Shown here piece by piece: positions 30,033 to 39,475 of a DNA stretch of 42,357 bases. Source of the stretch: Prorocentrum cordatum. Lineage: Eukaryota; Sar; Dinophyceae; Prorocentrales; Prorocentraceae. A program made the position numbers and the translations under genes. The notes beneath the pieces are model-generated. The model ran no database searches. It was not told where the DNA came from and saw only the letters and a list, made by a program, of their open reading frames with translations. The stretch covers positions 1-42,357 of the forward strand of contig CAUYUJ010008094.1 of assembly GCA_963575745.1 (NCBI GenBank), in the 5' to 3' direction. The number at the start of each line of letters is the position of its first letter. Position 1 is the first letter of the stretch.

Positions 30033-30127
30033 CGCGGCCTGAAAATATGCACGAGTCGAGAGAGCAGGAGGAAAAGGAGGAGGAAAGGACAGAGGAAAGG
30101 AGGGGATGTCTGCAGATCAGGCTAGCT

Positions 30128-30560
30128 TCATGGGTGCACAACAATCACGGGGACCCTGCGACAAATGCACTCCGAGATCAGCCGAAACGTGGCGGCGGTG
30201 AGCGCACTAGCGACTCGGATGGCACGTCTATCAGGCTCGGAGATTCTCGTTCCCTCCCGAGTGGCGTCCAGTCGGCGGAGGCGGGCCGCGCCTGATCTCC
30301 AGGTCGCAGACGGCGCGGAGGCCCATAGGCCGAGGGCCGCCGACGAGCGCACCCAGCCGAGCAACACGTCCAACAGACATGGGTCGCCAGCGTCCTCCAG
30401 GCGATGGCGAGCAAAGTTGATAGCAACAGTTCTGAGCCCACGATGTTCGCAAGCTCGACGAATGCGATTCGGCGTGCAGGTGCACGAGGTAACCTGATCG
30501 GGCATGACAGAGGCGTGAGATCGGGCCCGCCGCCAAAGCCTCCTCAAACGAAGCTCCAGT
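30128..30560 (-). pseudogene. Possible methyltransferase-like C-terminal region of the YR element
   Basis: A minus frame downstream of the recombinase reads RRACEHRGLRTVAINFARHR, DPCLLDVLLGWVRSSAALGL and, near its end, TAATFRLISECICRRVPVIV. This order is reminiscent of the DNA-methyltransferase-like domain of DIRS elements (cofactor loop, Asp-rich strand, helix before an E/V-H/N-P motif). Motif evidence is weak, and the frame stops at 30128 before any complete fold. Confidence 0.35.
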
Positions 30561-30589
30561 GGTCGGTCAGCACGGGCGCCGACCTCACG

Positions 30590-31745
30590 ACTGGCGGCGC
30601 AGACGCAGGGAGAAGCGGCGGCAGCTGCAGCGAGAAGATGCCCGTCCGCGCCTTCTCGCCCATCAGCTGCAAGAAGTTCGCCTCGACCTTGTCCCCGAAT
30701 TCCAGTAGAGCTGGCGCGAGCTGTCCCAGACGCTGCTGCATCCGAGCTCGCTTGGCGCGTCGGTTCAATGACTGGTCCGCCCTCCAGCGGCCGCGGTCCT
30801 TGACCCCCTTGCGAGTCCGACGCCCTGACAGGAGGTCGTCTGACGCTCCTCCGTGGCGCAGGGAGCACATCGACGTCTGCTCGCCGTCGAGCTGGGGCGT
30901 CGCGAGGGCAGCCTGAAGGCCTGGCGGACCTGCTCGGGCGAGAAGCCCCACAGGCTCGCCTCGGGTCGTCGCCCTCGACGGAGGGAGTCGAGCAGCGGCC
31001 GCAGCAAGGGGTCGTCGACGATCGCGCTCTCGTCCGTGGCCCCCGTCTTGCCAGGCCTCCCGCTCGCGGCGTCGTTCACCAGGATGGCCCAGCGCCGGTG
31101 GCCCTCCTTCGACCCGAGCCACGGATCGATCAGCGAGGCGGCGGCGAGGCGGTAGGCCTCGATCGGGCGGAGGTAGGCTTCGAACGCGAGCCTCACGAAG
31201 GTCGCCTCCGCGAGGCGGCCTCGGGCCAGGAGGACACCCAGCATCGCGAACGCGGCCGCGCGCGGGGGCGGCGGGCGCATCTGGGGCGGGGCGAGTCTCG
31301 CCCAGCCTTGAAGCGCCCGAAAGGCCCGCGGCAGCGGCCTGCTCCCGACCAGCAGGGCGGGTAGGTGGCGCTTCAGCGAAGCCGGCGTGGTGCGGCCCGT
31401 CGCGCAGTCGCAGCCGCCCAGGAACAGGTGGGCGACGTGCGCGACCAGGACGGCGTCGAGCTCGGCGCTGGCCCCAGAGCCCCTCGCGGTCCAAAGGCAC
31501 CAGCTCAGGAACTGCTGGGCGCAGGCGCGGTAGTTCCTGCCTGTGGAGGCCGAGGCCGCCGACGCCCCCAGCACCGACAGGCCCCCGCGCGAGAGGCTGG
31601 AGGGCCCAAGGTGGGCCGTCCGAGCCCTCGCGGCCTTGGCCACCTCCCTTAGGCTGCCGCGGTCGCCGCGACCCCTGCTCTGAGAGGTAGCCCTCGTAGC
31701 TCGGGCCGACGAAGAAACCTTCTCTCGACGGCATGTCGGCGACAT
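30590..31745 (-). pseudogene. Tyrosine recombinase of the YR element
   Basis: The N-terminal SAM-like DNA-binding part (TGRNYRACAQQFLSWCLWTA; AHVAHLFLGGC) and the first catalytic Arg (AFEAYLRPIEAYRLAAASLI) lie in the frame 31745-30765. The C-terminal part lies in another frame: SLRHGGASDD (the H-x-x-R-type box, inverted as RHGGAS, 30863-30840), then GRWRADQSLNRR and AKRARMQQ. Where relatives of this type usually have Tyr after the Arg (RRY), this copy has RRA, so the nucleophile seems lost. It would join circular cDNA to the target without target duplication. Confidence 0.8.
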
Positions 31746-32330
31746 TCCGTTCAGAGGGGGCCCAGCGCACCAGCGCGCGCAATCCGCGTGCGAGAGCGAT
31801 GCCAGAGAGGCGCCTCAGAGCGCGCGCGAGGCGCGGGCTGCCCGGACGCCCCTTGCCGACGGAGAGGGCTAAAACCAATTTGTCGACGAGACAAACGGCA
31901 CGATGATGGTGGGCCCCTAGAGTCCTGGAGGCGCGTTGGACACTGAACCCCAGGGCCTCGGCTTCATACTGCAAGATGTCGCAACCTGAACGAGAGCGCC
32001 TGCTCGAATGGATGATCTTCCAGCCGTCGAACCCGAAGACAGCCTCAGGACCCTACAGGAAGCTCTGACAGGCCTGAGCAGGGCTGCTAGGGCGGGCTCG
32101 GCAGGCATCAGCGCGCGGGCAACGATCGGCGACGTCGCGATGCGAGCCGACGGTCTAGAAGGCATGGGGCCTCGCGGGCACGCTGGAGCCCTGGCGGCGC
32201 CTCCACTTCTCGGCGACGCGGCCGATCTCTGAGACCATGTCAGGGGGGGCGTCCTTGATGCGCACCCCCTTCCCGTGCGGCGACGCATCTGAAGCGTGGA
32301 TCCGCGGCGACCACCTGAACCTGGTAGAGG
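31745..32330 (-). pseudogene. RNase H of the YR element
   Basis: Begins at IHASDASPHGKGV (first Asp), shifts frame, shows FGFDGWKIIHSS (about 32020), then in the next frame VCLVDKLVLALSVGKGRPGS and the hallmark RWAPSERNVADMPSRE, the V-W-x-P-S-x-x-N-x-A-D-x-x-S-R ending shared by DIRS and caulimovirus-like RNases H. It directly precedes the recombinase, as expected for a pol polyprotein. Confidence 0.75.
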
Positions 32331-33412
32331 CGCTCCAGAGCGGGATCAGGGCCACTGCGGCCCGCACAGACTCCCAAAGAGGCGCCGGCTGAGCCCCGAC
32401 CACATTGATGAACCGATGCACCGAATTCAAGATGGCCGCGACGTCCCGTCTCAAGATCTCCCCCCAAGCACAGGGGCCTACCAACGTGCTGAGGGCCCCC
32501 GCGGAGGCCCGCCGGCGTCGCAAGAGACCAAGAACGGCTAGGCGAGTTCGGGCGAGACGATAGGGACGAACACGGATGATGCCAGATCGCCCGTCAATCT
32601 GCGGCCCCGTAAAGACCCCCTTGCCGACGGCCTCCGAGAACTCCAAGACAGGTGGCCCCCTAGAGGTGAGAAGGTCGGCAACAGCACGAGCCCGCGAGGT
32701 GGCAATCTCTGGGTTCTTTGAGACGACGCAGAAGTTGTCAACATGTCCAGCACATATGGCATCACTGGGATCGACCAACGGACGCGGGCTGCCCCCATCA
32801 AAAAAAATGTCACTGCTCTCGAAACCAACATCGGATAAAGCTCTGACCAGGGCGCCCTGACAGAAGTGCAACGCCCAACCCCACCCCATAGGAACAACTG
32901 TGACCAGAGGTTGTACGACATCGTTGACTGGTACCTTTGGGAGCTCCGTTGATAAATTTGAAACCGATGTGTCTGTTGGAGATCGCAGGCAGCGAGAACA
33001 TCGACTCCATCCCAGCAGGCAAACGCAAGTGATAGAAAGCACGCTGGATGTCTCCTTGAGCGAAAAAGAAACTGTCATCGCAGTCAACACTGGCCCACGC
33101 GCTGGGCGCGCGGAGCTTGGTGGCTGGGGGCGCTGCGAAACTGCAGTTGGCCAGCCGAGTGTCGAGCGCGAGCCTGGGCATGCGATTGGATTTCTCCACG
33201 CATAATAAACCGATTGGATGCGAAGGCTGAGGGCCGGCGGCCCGCCACGTGATCACGTCGTGGGCCTCCAGCTGCTTCAAAGACTGAGCGTGGGACTTTG
33301 GCTGGAAGCGCAGCTCGGGGCCCGCGCAGCGGCGGTCAATGCCCAGCGCGTCCCGCAGCTCCGCTGCACCCGACTCGGGACTCAGCATACTCTGCCCCCA
33401 ACCCTGCAGCAC
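32155..33412 (-). pseudogene. Reverse transcriptase of the YR element
   Basis: Two overlapping frames. 33412-32900 carries the N-terminal fingers (LEAHDVITWRAAG; PIGLLCVEKSNRMPRLALDT) and motif A, FAQGDIQRAFYHLRLPAGM, with the catalytic Asp in GDIQ. 33090-32155 carries VPMGWGWALHFCQ and motif C as AGHVDNFCVVS, i.e. VDN in place of YxDD, then PYRLARTRLAVLGLL. A frameshift separates motif A from motif C near 32930. VDN could be an ancestral variant or a loss; relatives are needed to tell. The RT precedes RNase H in the same frame. Confidence 0.82.
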
Positions 33413-33983
33413 GATGGAATCGGCTTCCGAGATGACGTCGCAGTTGGAGACAGCTTTGTCGACTCAGGCCAAGCCACGAGCGGCTGGCTGTAGGGCCGCG
33501 CCCGACCGCCGTCGCCAGCGTAGCTAGGTGCCCGAGCGAGCACCCCTACCAGGGATGCTTCGCAGGCGCTGCTCCTCTCCGAGCTGGCGGCAGGCAACTC
33601 GAACTCGCGGTAGAGGCCCGCAAGATGCCCCACCGAGGCTGCCTGCGCAGCGGGCGCTGCAACGCCGCCCTGGGTCGCGCAGTGCTCGCCTCTGCCGCTA
33701 TGGGGCCAATTGAGGGCGGACAGCCCCTCGTGGCACCGCTCTCGCCAGCCCGCGCCCTTGGTTGGCAGCTCGAAGTCGGGCCGCTCGACCGAGGGGCAGA
33801 TGGCGGCGCCCGCCCACAGGGGGGAGAGGCAGAGGAAAAACGTCGCGCTAGCGATGGGCACCGCGTCTGGGCGCCTCGAGGCCGGGCGGAGGCGCGAGCG
33901 CCTCTGGACCAAGCTGACCAGGCCCACGATGATCGAAAACAAACTCGTGAGGCTCACCGTGGCCAGCGTCCTGAGAGAGCGTC

Positions 33984-35238
33984 ATGGCGCCCGAGAGGCT
34001 CGTTCCTCACGGGCTTTGCGTCGTTCTTTCGCCACGGCGGCTCCCATCTTCATCTGATCAGCGATCCAATCCACCAGCGCGGGGCAGATGCACAGGCCCC
34101 CCTTCGTCTCGCCTGCGCCGAGGAAGTGGCCCACCTCGGACGCGAGGTCGGCTGGGGAGGCCTCTTTCGCCTGAGCCTTCGCCTTGGCTGCAGGCTGCGA
34201 CCTCCTCGACCGCTCCTCGAACGCGCGCTCCTCCGCGAATTGGGGCTGGCGGGCGACGTGCTCATGCGGGGCGAGCTCGCAAATCACCAGCTGGTCGTGG
34301 CAGAGGGCGGTCTCTATGACGCGGCAGAGCATCTCGTGCAGCTTCGCGTTCTCGTCATGCTCGCTGAGCGGCATCATCGCTAGCCAGCGGTTGTGCCAGG
34401 CCATGGCGCCGCTCGGCATGCGCGGCATAAGCGAGGACCCACAGCAGCGTCCTCGGGCCCGTCACGGGCCAGTCGGCGCGCACCGTCTCCTTCTGGAGTT
34501 TCACCGCGTCGCTGAAGCTGATGTCGCGAAAGCCGCGGCCGTCGAGGACGAGGGCCATCGCGCGGGGATCGCCACCAGCTGCCGCCGCCACGGGAAGGGC
34601 GGCGCCGCCGCCAGCGCCAGGGGGGGCTGCGACAGCCGCCGCGGGCGCAAGCGCGCCGCCGCACAGCGCCGCCGCCAGCGCGCCAAGGCCGCCGCCGCCA
34701 GGAGGTGCTCCTGCGGCAAGCGGCGCCGCCAACGCAGGCAGCGGTGGGGGGGCCGCAGCCGCTGGCAGGGCGCCCGCCGCAGGCGGCGCCGCGCCGCCGA
34801 CTGGGGCGGGCGGCGCGGGGGCCGCGGGCCCACCCGCAGCGGCCGCCGCGGGCGCGATCGGGTCGGGCAGCGCGAGCGGCCCCGCAGCAAGCCCCATGAC
34901 GCTCGTGCCGCTGAGGCCGATGCAGAACGGGGAGGCTGGCAGAGGAGTCCAAACCCTTGAACTGACGCGCGCCGCAGCGCGGACCACACATCAGTTGCTG
35001 GAGGGAGCTGCCGCAACTGGTACAGGTGGTTGGCTGGAACTCCATGCAAATTCTCCCCTTGGCCACTTAGAATGTGCACGGATCGGAGGTCGCGACCCGC
35101 AACGCTTTTCTCGGCGTGGTGGTCGCCGCCGGGCGTGAGAATGTAGCCAGGCAGCAGCGTAAACCGTTCGTGGTAGATGGCGGGGCCGCCGCCGTTGTAT
35201 CGCACGAGGTGGAGCTGGCCCGACACGGGCCCCGCCAC
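33984..35238 (-). pseudogene. gag-like region of the YR element, frameshifted
   Basis: Starts at ATG 35238 with GQLHLVRYNGGGPAIYHERF and LLPGYILTPGGD, then passes through an Ala/Pro/Gly-rich stretch (34600-34900). Further pieces lie in other frames: FRDISFSDAVKLQKETVRAD and WPVTGPRTLLWVLAYAAHAE (34570-34420), then a charged region with HEMLCRVIETALCHDQLVI (about 34330) and AAVAKERRKAREERASRAP (33984). By position and composition this is the structural protein. At least two frameshifts. 33420-33980 continues it with no firm frame. Confidence 0.55.
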
Positions 35239-35243
35239 ATTGC

Positions 35244-35690
35244 CTAGCTACGGCGAAAGCTGCGGGCCTGAGCGGCGGCAGCTGACGCGAGGTCGAGGGT
35301 GGGCTCGGGCTCCCTGGGGCGCAGGAGGCCGCGCGGCCCGCCCGCAGGCCCCGTGCGCCGCACCTCGGCTGCCACGCAGCCGCCGCCCAGCGCGCCGCCG
35401 CCCAGCGAGATGATCACCGCGCCCGCCACGAAGCCCGTCGGCCAGCCAGCAGGCGTGCTCGCTGCGAGCAAGCCCTCGCCGCTGGGGCAGCGGCACTCCA
35501 GCGGTGGACAGTGCAGCGCGGGAGAGCACACACAATCGCAATCGGGGCACGGGACCGAACTCCCGCGGACGATGATGGCAGTGGTGAGGGCACTGGCGAA
35601 ATCCTGCGAGAGGCGTTCGAACAGGGCCTGCACTCCCTCAAGAACTTGAGCATGGGGATACGGCCACACCTGCACCACAAATGCCGACAA
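35244..35690 (-). CDS. Cys-rich single-pass membrane ORF of the YR element
   Basis: 148 residues. Residues 1-20 are encoded by repeat A1. Then come a short amphipathic region (ALFERLSQDFASALTTAIIV), a Cys-rich block (CPDCDCVCSPALHCPPLECR), and one hydrophobic segment (GFVAGAVIISLGGGALGGGC) predicted to span a membrane, with a basic/Pro-rich tail. The stop is five bases before the ATG of the next ORF (35238), suggesting coupled translation. I know of no such ORF in classical DIRS or Ngaro elements; the role is unknown. The single start inside A1 and the intact frame support it as real. Confidence 0.6.
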   Translation of the reverse strand: MSAFVVQVWPYPHAQVLEGVQALFERLSQDFASALTTAIIVRGSSVPCPDCDCVCSPALHCPPLECRCPSGEGLLAASTPAGWPTGFVAGAVIISLGGGALGGGCVAAEVRRTGPAGGPRGLLRPREPEPTLDLASAAAAQARSFRRS

Positions 35691-35701
35691 GTCGCTGTAT
35701 G
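35640..35701 (-). repeat. Split direct repeat A1
   Basis: 62 bp identical to 29580-29641 except for one base (C against A at 35670/29610). It forms the 5' end of the element and contains the ATG (35690) of the first ORF. Ends at the CAT tract. Confidence 0.9.
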
Positions 35702-35778
35702 ATCACCAGTCCCACAATCATTACCAGCACCATCACCATCAGGACCAACACCACCACCACCATCACCATCACCATCAC

Positions 35779-35809
<31 letters not shown>

Positions 35810-35810
35810 G

Positions 35811-35900
<90 letters not shown>

Positions 35901-35946
35901 CGATCCTCATCCTCATCATCGTCATCGTCATCGTCATCAGCATTAC

Positions 35947-36011
<65 letters not shown>

Positions 36012-36505
36012 GCATCAGCATCATCATCATTAGCATCAGCATCCTCATCATCATCTCCATGACGAATCAGCATCATGATCCTGCCCTCCTGCGCCGTCTC
36101 CTGCCCCTCCTCCTGCTGCTCCTCCTGCTCCTCCTCCTGCTCCTCCTCCTCCTGTCATCCCTTTCATAATCATCATCATCACCACCATCATCATCACCAC
36201 CATCATCATCATCATCACAATCACCACAGTCATCATCATCATTACCATCAGTACCATGATCATCATCATCATCATCGTCATCCTCACCCGATCATCATAA
36301 TCATCACCACCATCATCAGCATCATCACCATCACTGTCATCACCACCATCATCATCAGCATCATCATCATCACCATCATCATCATTACCACCATCACCAT
36401 CACCACCACCACCACCACCAAAACCATCACCAACACCATTACCATCATGAACATCATCATTATCAGCATCATCATCATCGACATCATCATCGTCATCATC
36501 ATCAT

Positions 36506-36559
<54 letters not shown>

Positions 36560-36996
36560 CGTCATCGTCATCAACAGCATAATCATCATCAGCAGCAGCA
36601 TCATCATTATCATCAGCAACATCATCCTCCTCCTGATCATCATCATCTCCATGACGAATCAGCATCATGATCCTGCCCTTCTGCTCCGTCTCCTGCCCCT
36701 CATCCTCCTCCTGCTGTCGTCCCTCTCATCATTATCATCATCACCACCATCATCATCTTCATCATCATCACAATCACCACAGTCATCATCATTACCATCA
36801 GTACCATGATCATCATCATCGTCATCATCATCATCACCACCACCATCACCATCACCATCACCACCATCACCACCGTCATCATTACCATCAAAATCATCGT
36901 CCTCAACATCATTATCAACATCATCATCATCATCATTATCATCATCACGTTCATCATGTTCATCATGCTCATGTCATCATCATCATCATGCTCATG

Positions 36997-37048
<52 letters not shown>

Positions 37049-37145
37049 AATCTTCATCATCATCCTCATCATCATCACCAATCACCGTCATCATCTCCTC
37101 CTCCTCCTCCTGCTCCTCCTCCTCCTCTTCCTCCTGCCCCTCCTC
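35702..37145. repeat. CAT-rich higher-order repeat and CTC tract
   Basis: CAT/ATC repeats, with a 592-bp-offset duplication: GACGAATCAGCATCATGATC at 36061 recurs at 36653, followed by the same CTGCCC...CTC...TCATCATTA order. A related junction lies at 29118-29170 on the other side of the YR element. Ends in CTC repeats at 37097-37145. Confidence 0.9.
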
Positions 37146-37149
37146 GTGC

Positions 37150-37500
37150 TCGTCGCCCCCCTCCTCTCTCTCACTGGGGGGCGGGGCAATGGTATCAGAA
37201 GCTCGCCCCCGTCCGCACATGATCCCTGGCCAACCCCGTGCGTTCGGCCGGCCCCGCCCCCCCACCTGTCCTCCGTCGTGAAGAGCATGTCCTCGGCGGG
37301 GGAAGCTGCGCTCCGCTCCGCCCCGCCCCCTCAGGGGACCGCCGCTCCCCCAGAACGCGTGCCAGCGCCAGCGTGTGCTCGCCCTTCGAGACCCCTTCAA
37401 GACGACGCAGGCGACGTAAGGATCTGCGGATTGAGCTGAACGGGGGCGCACACACTTTGGGCTAACACGCGTCCCGAGGGTCATCGAGAGGAGCAACATG
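37150..37500. other. Unassigned GC-rich DNA
   Basis: Minus frame with GEHTLALARVLGERRSPEG, plus frame with VVKSMSSAGEAALRS. Neither is convincing, and neither matches the missing N-terminal part of DGD. Confidence 0.2.
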
Positions 37501-37502
37501 AC

Positions 37503-37632
37503 GGCACAGACGTAGACTTCCGGAGGTCCGCGCGGACTTCTTGGACCGGCGCCGGACCTCCCTGGCGGCGCCTCCAGCGCCGCCCCTGGCGCGCTCCGCG
37601 CGAACCTCCGAAAGCGTGTGCTTATGTCGCTC
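37503..37632. mobile_element. Palindromic element family F, copy F5
   Basis: Arms CGGAGGTCCGCGCGGACTTC and GCGCTCCGCGCGAACCTCCG, end GTGCTTATGTCGC matching the CGACATAAGC end of F4. The centre carries GGCGGCGCC...GGCGCCGCC-like blocks in the opposite order to F2/F3, suggesting inversion of the loop. Confidence 0.65.
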
Positions 37633-37679
37633 TCCTTCTGTGACCTCAAGCGGATCGCCCTCCCACTAACTTTTCCGCA

Positions 37680-38530
37680 CCCTCCTCCTCCTCCTCCTCC
37701 TCCTCCCCCTCCTCCTCCTCCTCTGCCTCCTCCTCCGCATCCCAAGTCCCACCCTGAGGTCTCGGTCCCTCGCCCGCAGTCCGCATCCATATCCCCACCC
37801 CTCTCGCGTGCCACGCCCAGGTCTGAAACCGCACCTGCGCCCATCCCCTCCCCCTTCCCCCCACCCCCTTTGACGTCGAATCTTCGTGCTCCTCCTGCTT
37901 CCCCCTGCGCCTCCTCCCTTCCGCCCACTCTCGTCTCGGGAGCGGCCAAGAGGGGGGTGTCCAAGAGGGGGGGGATGCAAATGTGCGCGGCCCAGCGGGG
38001 GGGCCAGGGACGCAATGAAATGAGAAGAGGCGCCATGAAATCTGGGAAGATATCATGGCCCACGCCATGATATCCCCCCCTAGACATCACCCCCCCGTTT
38101 GCCGCCCCCGATCGTCACGGTTGCAGCACCGGCCCCGCCCAGACGGGCGAGAGAACTGCCGGATAATCCCGCGCTGTGCCTGCCGCCGCCTCGATAAAGA
38201 GCGTGCTGCGCGGCGCTGCCTGCCCGGAAGCCAGCGCTTCTGGCAGCACGCGCGGACGTCGCCCGAGCCCCCGTGGCTCTGGATGGTGGGCCTGTTCTTC
38301 ACCGCCACCACCAGGAGTAGGAGGGGGAGGGGGTCCTCCTCCTCTTCCTCCACCTCCTCCTCGTCCTCCACCTCCTTCCTCCCTTCACCATCCGGTGGTG
38401 GCGGTGGAAAACAGGCCCATCACTGAACACGAGGGGCCACTAGGGACGGCCCCGCCCCGCCAGGAGGAGGAGGGGGAGGAGGAGGAGGAGGAGGAGGAGG
38501 AGGAGGAGGAGGAGGAGGAGGATCGCACGC
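37680..38530. repeat. CTC and GGA tracts with an inverted 30-bp duplicate
   Basis: 37680-37735 CTC, 38325-38390 CTC, 38463-38522 GGA. 38284-38312 and 38393-38421 are inverted copies of TGGTGGGCCTGTTCTTCACC with CTC between. 37740-38280 shows a weak plus frame (LDKERAARRCLPGSQRFWQH) but nothing recognisable. Confidence 0.7.
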
Positions 38531-38672
38531 CACTGAAGGGAAAGGGGGGGGAGAAAGTCAGACGGTCCAAAAAGCAAACCCAGGGGGGCCCATCCGAGGG
38601 GAACTTTTTGTCACCCTGGCAGGACAGCCGAAGACCTGCCAGGGGCCAGCGACAGGGCCCCCCCCTGGGTAT

Positions 38673-39051
38673 CTAGCCGCCAAGTTCCTCTTCCAGATCG
38701 TTGTCTGGGTCACGCTCCTTCAGCTTCCGTCCCAATTCAGCGGCTTCAACTTCGTTGAGCCCAAACGCTTGCAGGACATCTGCCAGGCACAAAATTGCAC
38801 GTGCAGGTGGGTCCGTAGCGGCCCTGGAGACACTTCCTTCTCTCTTCTGGGCCTTCTTGGACTCCGACGCCCCCCCAATCAGCTCCCGCGCCCAAGCCCC
38901 AGGAGTTCGCCAAGAGCCCAGTTTGAGAGGCCTGTTGGGGTGCTTGCCCTTGCAGATTGCCCGAGTGTTCTTCCTGCCTGGGTCCACCAAGGCCTGCTGG
39001 GACCCTCCACAGCTCTTACGAAGGCCTCTGGATCCCGCAGACACCGTGGCA
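38673..39051 (-). pseudogene. LINE-2 C-terminal tail after the MITE
   Basis: Continues the LINE frame after the insertion: YATVSAGSRGLRKSCGG, then RAICKGKHPNRPLKLGSW, ending with an acidic helix (NEVEAAELGRKLKERDPDND). With STCGG on the other side of the MITE it would form a Cys-rich terminal domain, as in the tail of LINE-1 (CLECG). The apparent ATG at 39098 lies in the MITE and is not a genuine start. Confidence 0.75.
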
Positions 39052-39053
39052 TA

Positions 39054-39475
39054 ACCCGGAGAAGCAATTAAGGACCCCCCCGGCGTTATCATTAGCACCG
39101 CGCCGTAATTAAATAATTATTTGGGGGGGGTTTCGCCGAGCGATATTATTAGCACCGCGCAAATGGAAGGAAAATAAATAATTACAGCGCCCCGCCTCGG
39201 GTGGCATCCCAATTAGAATTGTAATGAGAATAAGAATACGATTAAGAAGCCGTGGGAAGCGATTAAGAAGCCCCTCCCCTGCGACACCCGTGGGACCTGT
39301 GGGACCTCACACGGGAACCACTTTGAAACTTGTGGGACCTGCGAGACCTGCGGGACTCCGTGGGGCCCGTGCGATCTGGTGTACCCCCTCCTGGTGCCAG
39401 GATAACGCTTCCGGGTGCCGGGCGCGTTATCCTTTCACCGGAGAGGGGGGGGGGTCCTTAATCGCTAACTCGGGT
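39054..39475. mobile_element. 422-bp MITE with TA target duplication inside LINE-2
   Basis: Terminal inverted repeats (ACCCGGAGAAGCAATTAAGG left; rc ACCCGAGTTAGCGATTAAGG right, both followed by at least seven C) are bordered by TA at 39052-39053 and 39476-39477. Removing the element and one TA joins the LINE frame as CGG|YATV without a gap. The interior is AT-rich on the left and has GTGGGACCT-like 9-bp repeats at 39290-39370. TA duplication and size suggest a Tc1/mariner-type nonautonomous element. Confidence 0.85.

Larger units (their letters stand above)
29442..35701 (-). mobile_element. DIRS/Ngaro-like tyrosine-recombinase retrotransposon with split direct repeats
   Basis: Minus-strand order: repeat A1 (35701-35640), Cys-rich membrane ORF, gag-like region, RT, RNase H, tyrosine recombinase, methyltransferase-like tail, repeat B1 (29737-29644), A2 (29641-29580), B2 (29535-29442). 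A1-ORFs-B1-A2-B2 is the split-direct-repeat layout known from Ngaro/PAT-type YR retrotransposons, which integrate through a circular intermediate and leave no target duplication. No DDE integrase is present. Several frameshifts indicate an inactive copy. CAT-rich DNA lies directly outside both ends. Confidence 0.88.

Noticed and set aside
30544-31974. 476-residue frame as one protein
   Set aside because: Only its ends (RNase H and recombinase C-terminus) are meaningful; the middle is out of frame relative to the recombinase N-terminus in the overlapping frame.
29580-35701. The 62-bp A repeats as LTRs
   Set aside because: Too short, without TG/CA ends or a primer-binding site; the B1-A2-B2 arrangement and the recombinase identify split direct repeats.
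35414-36668. Poly-Asp frames over the CAT tract
   Set aside because: Reverse reading of the microsatellite.
37300-38320. Missing N-terminal DGD exons upstream of exon 1
   Set aside because: No frame matches the conserved N-terminal block expected before the EEQEAY segment.
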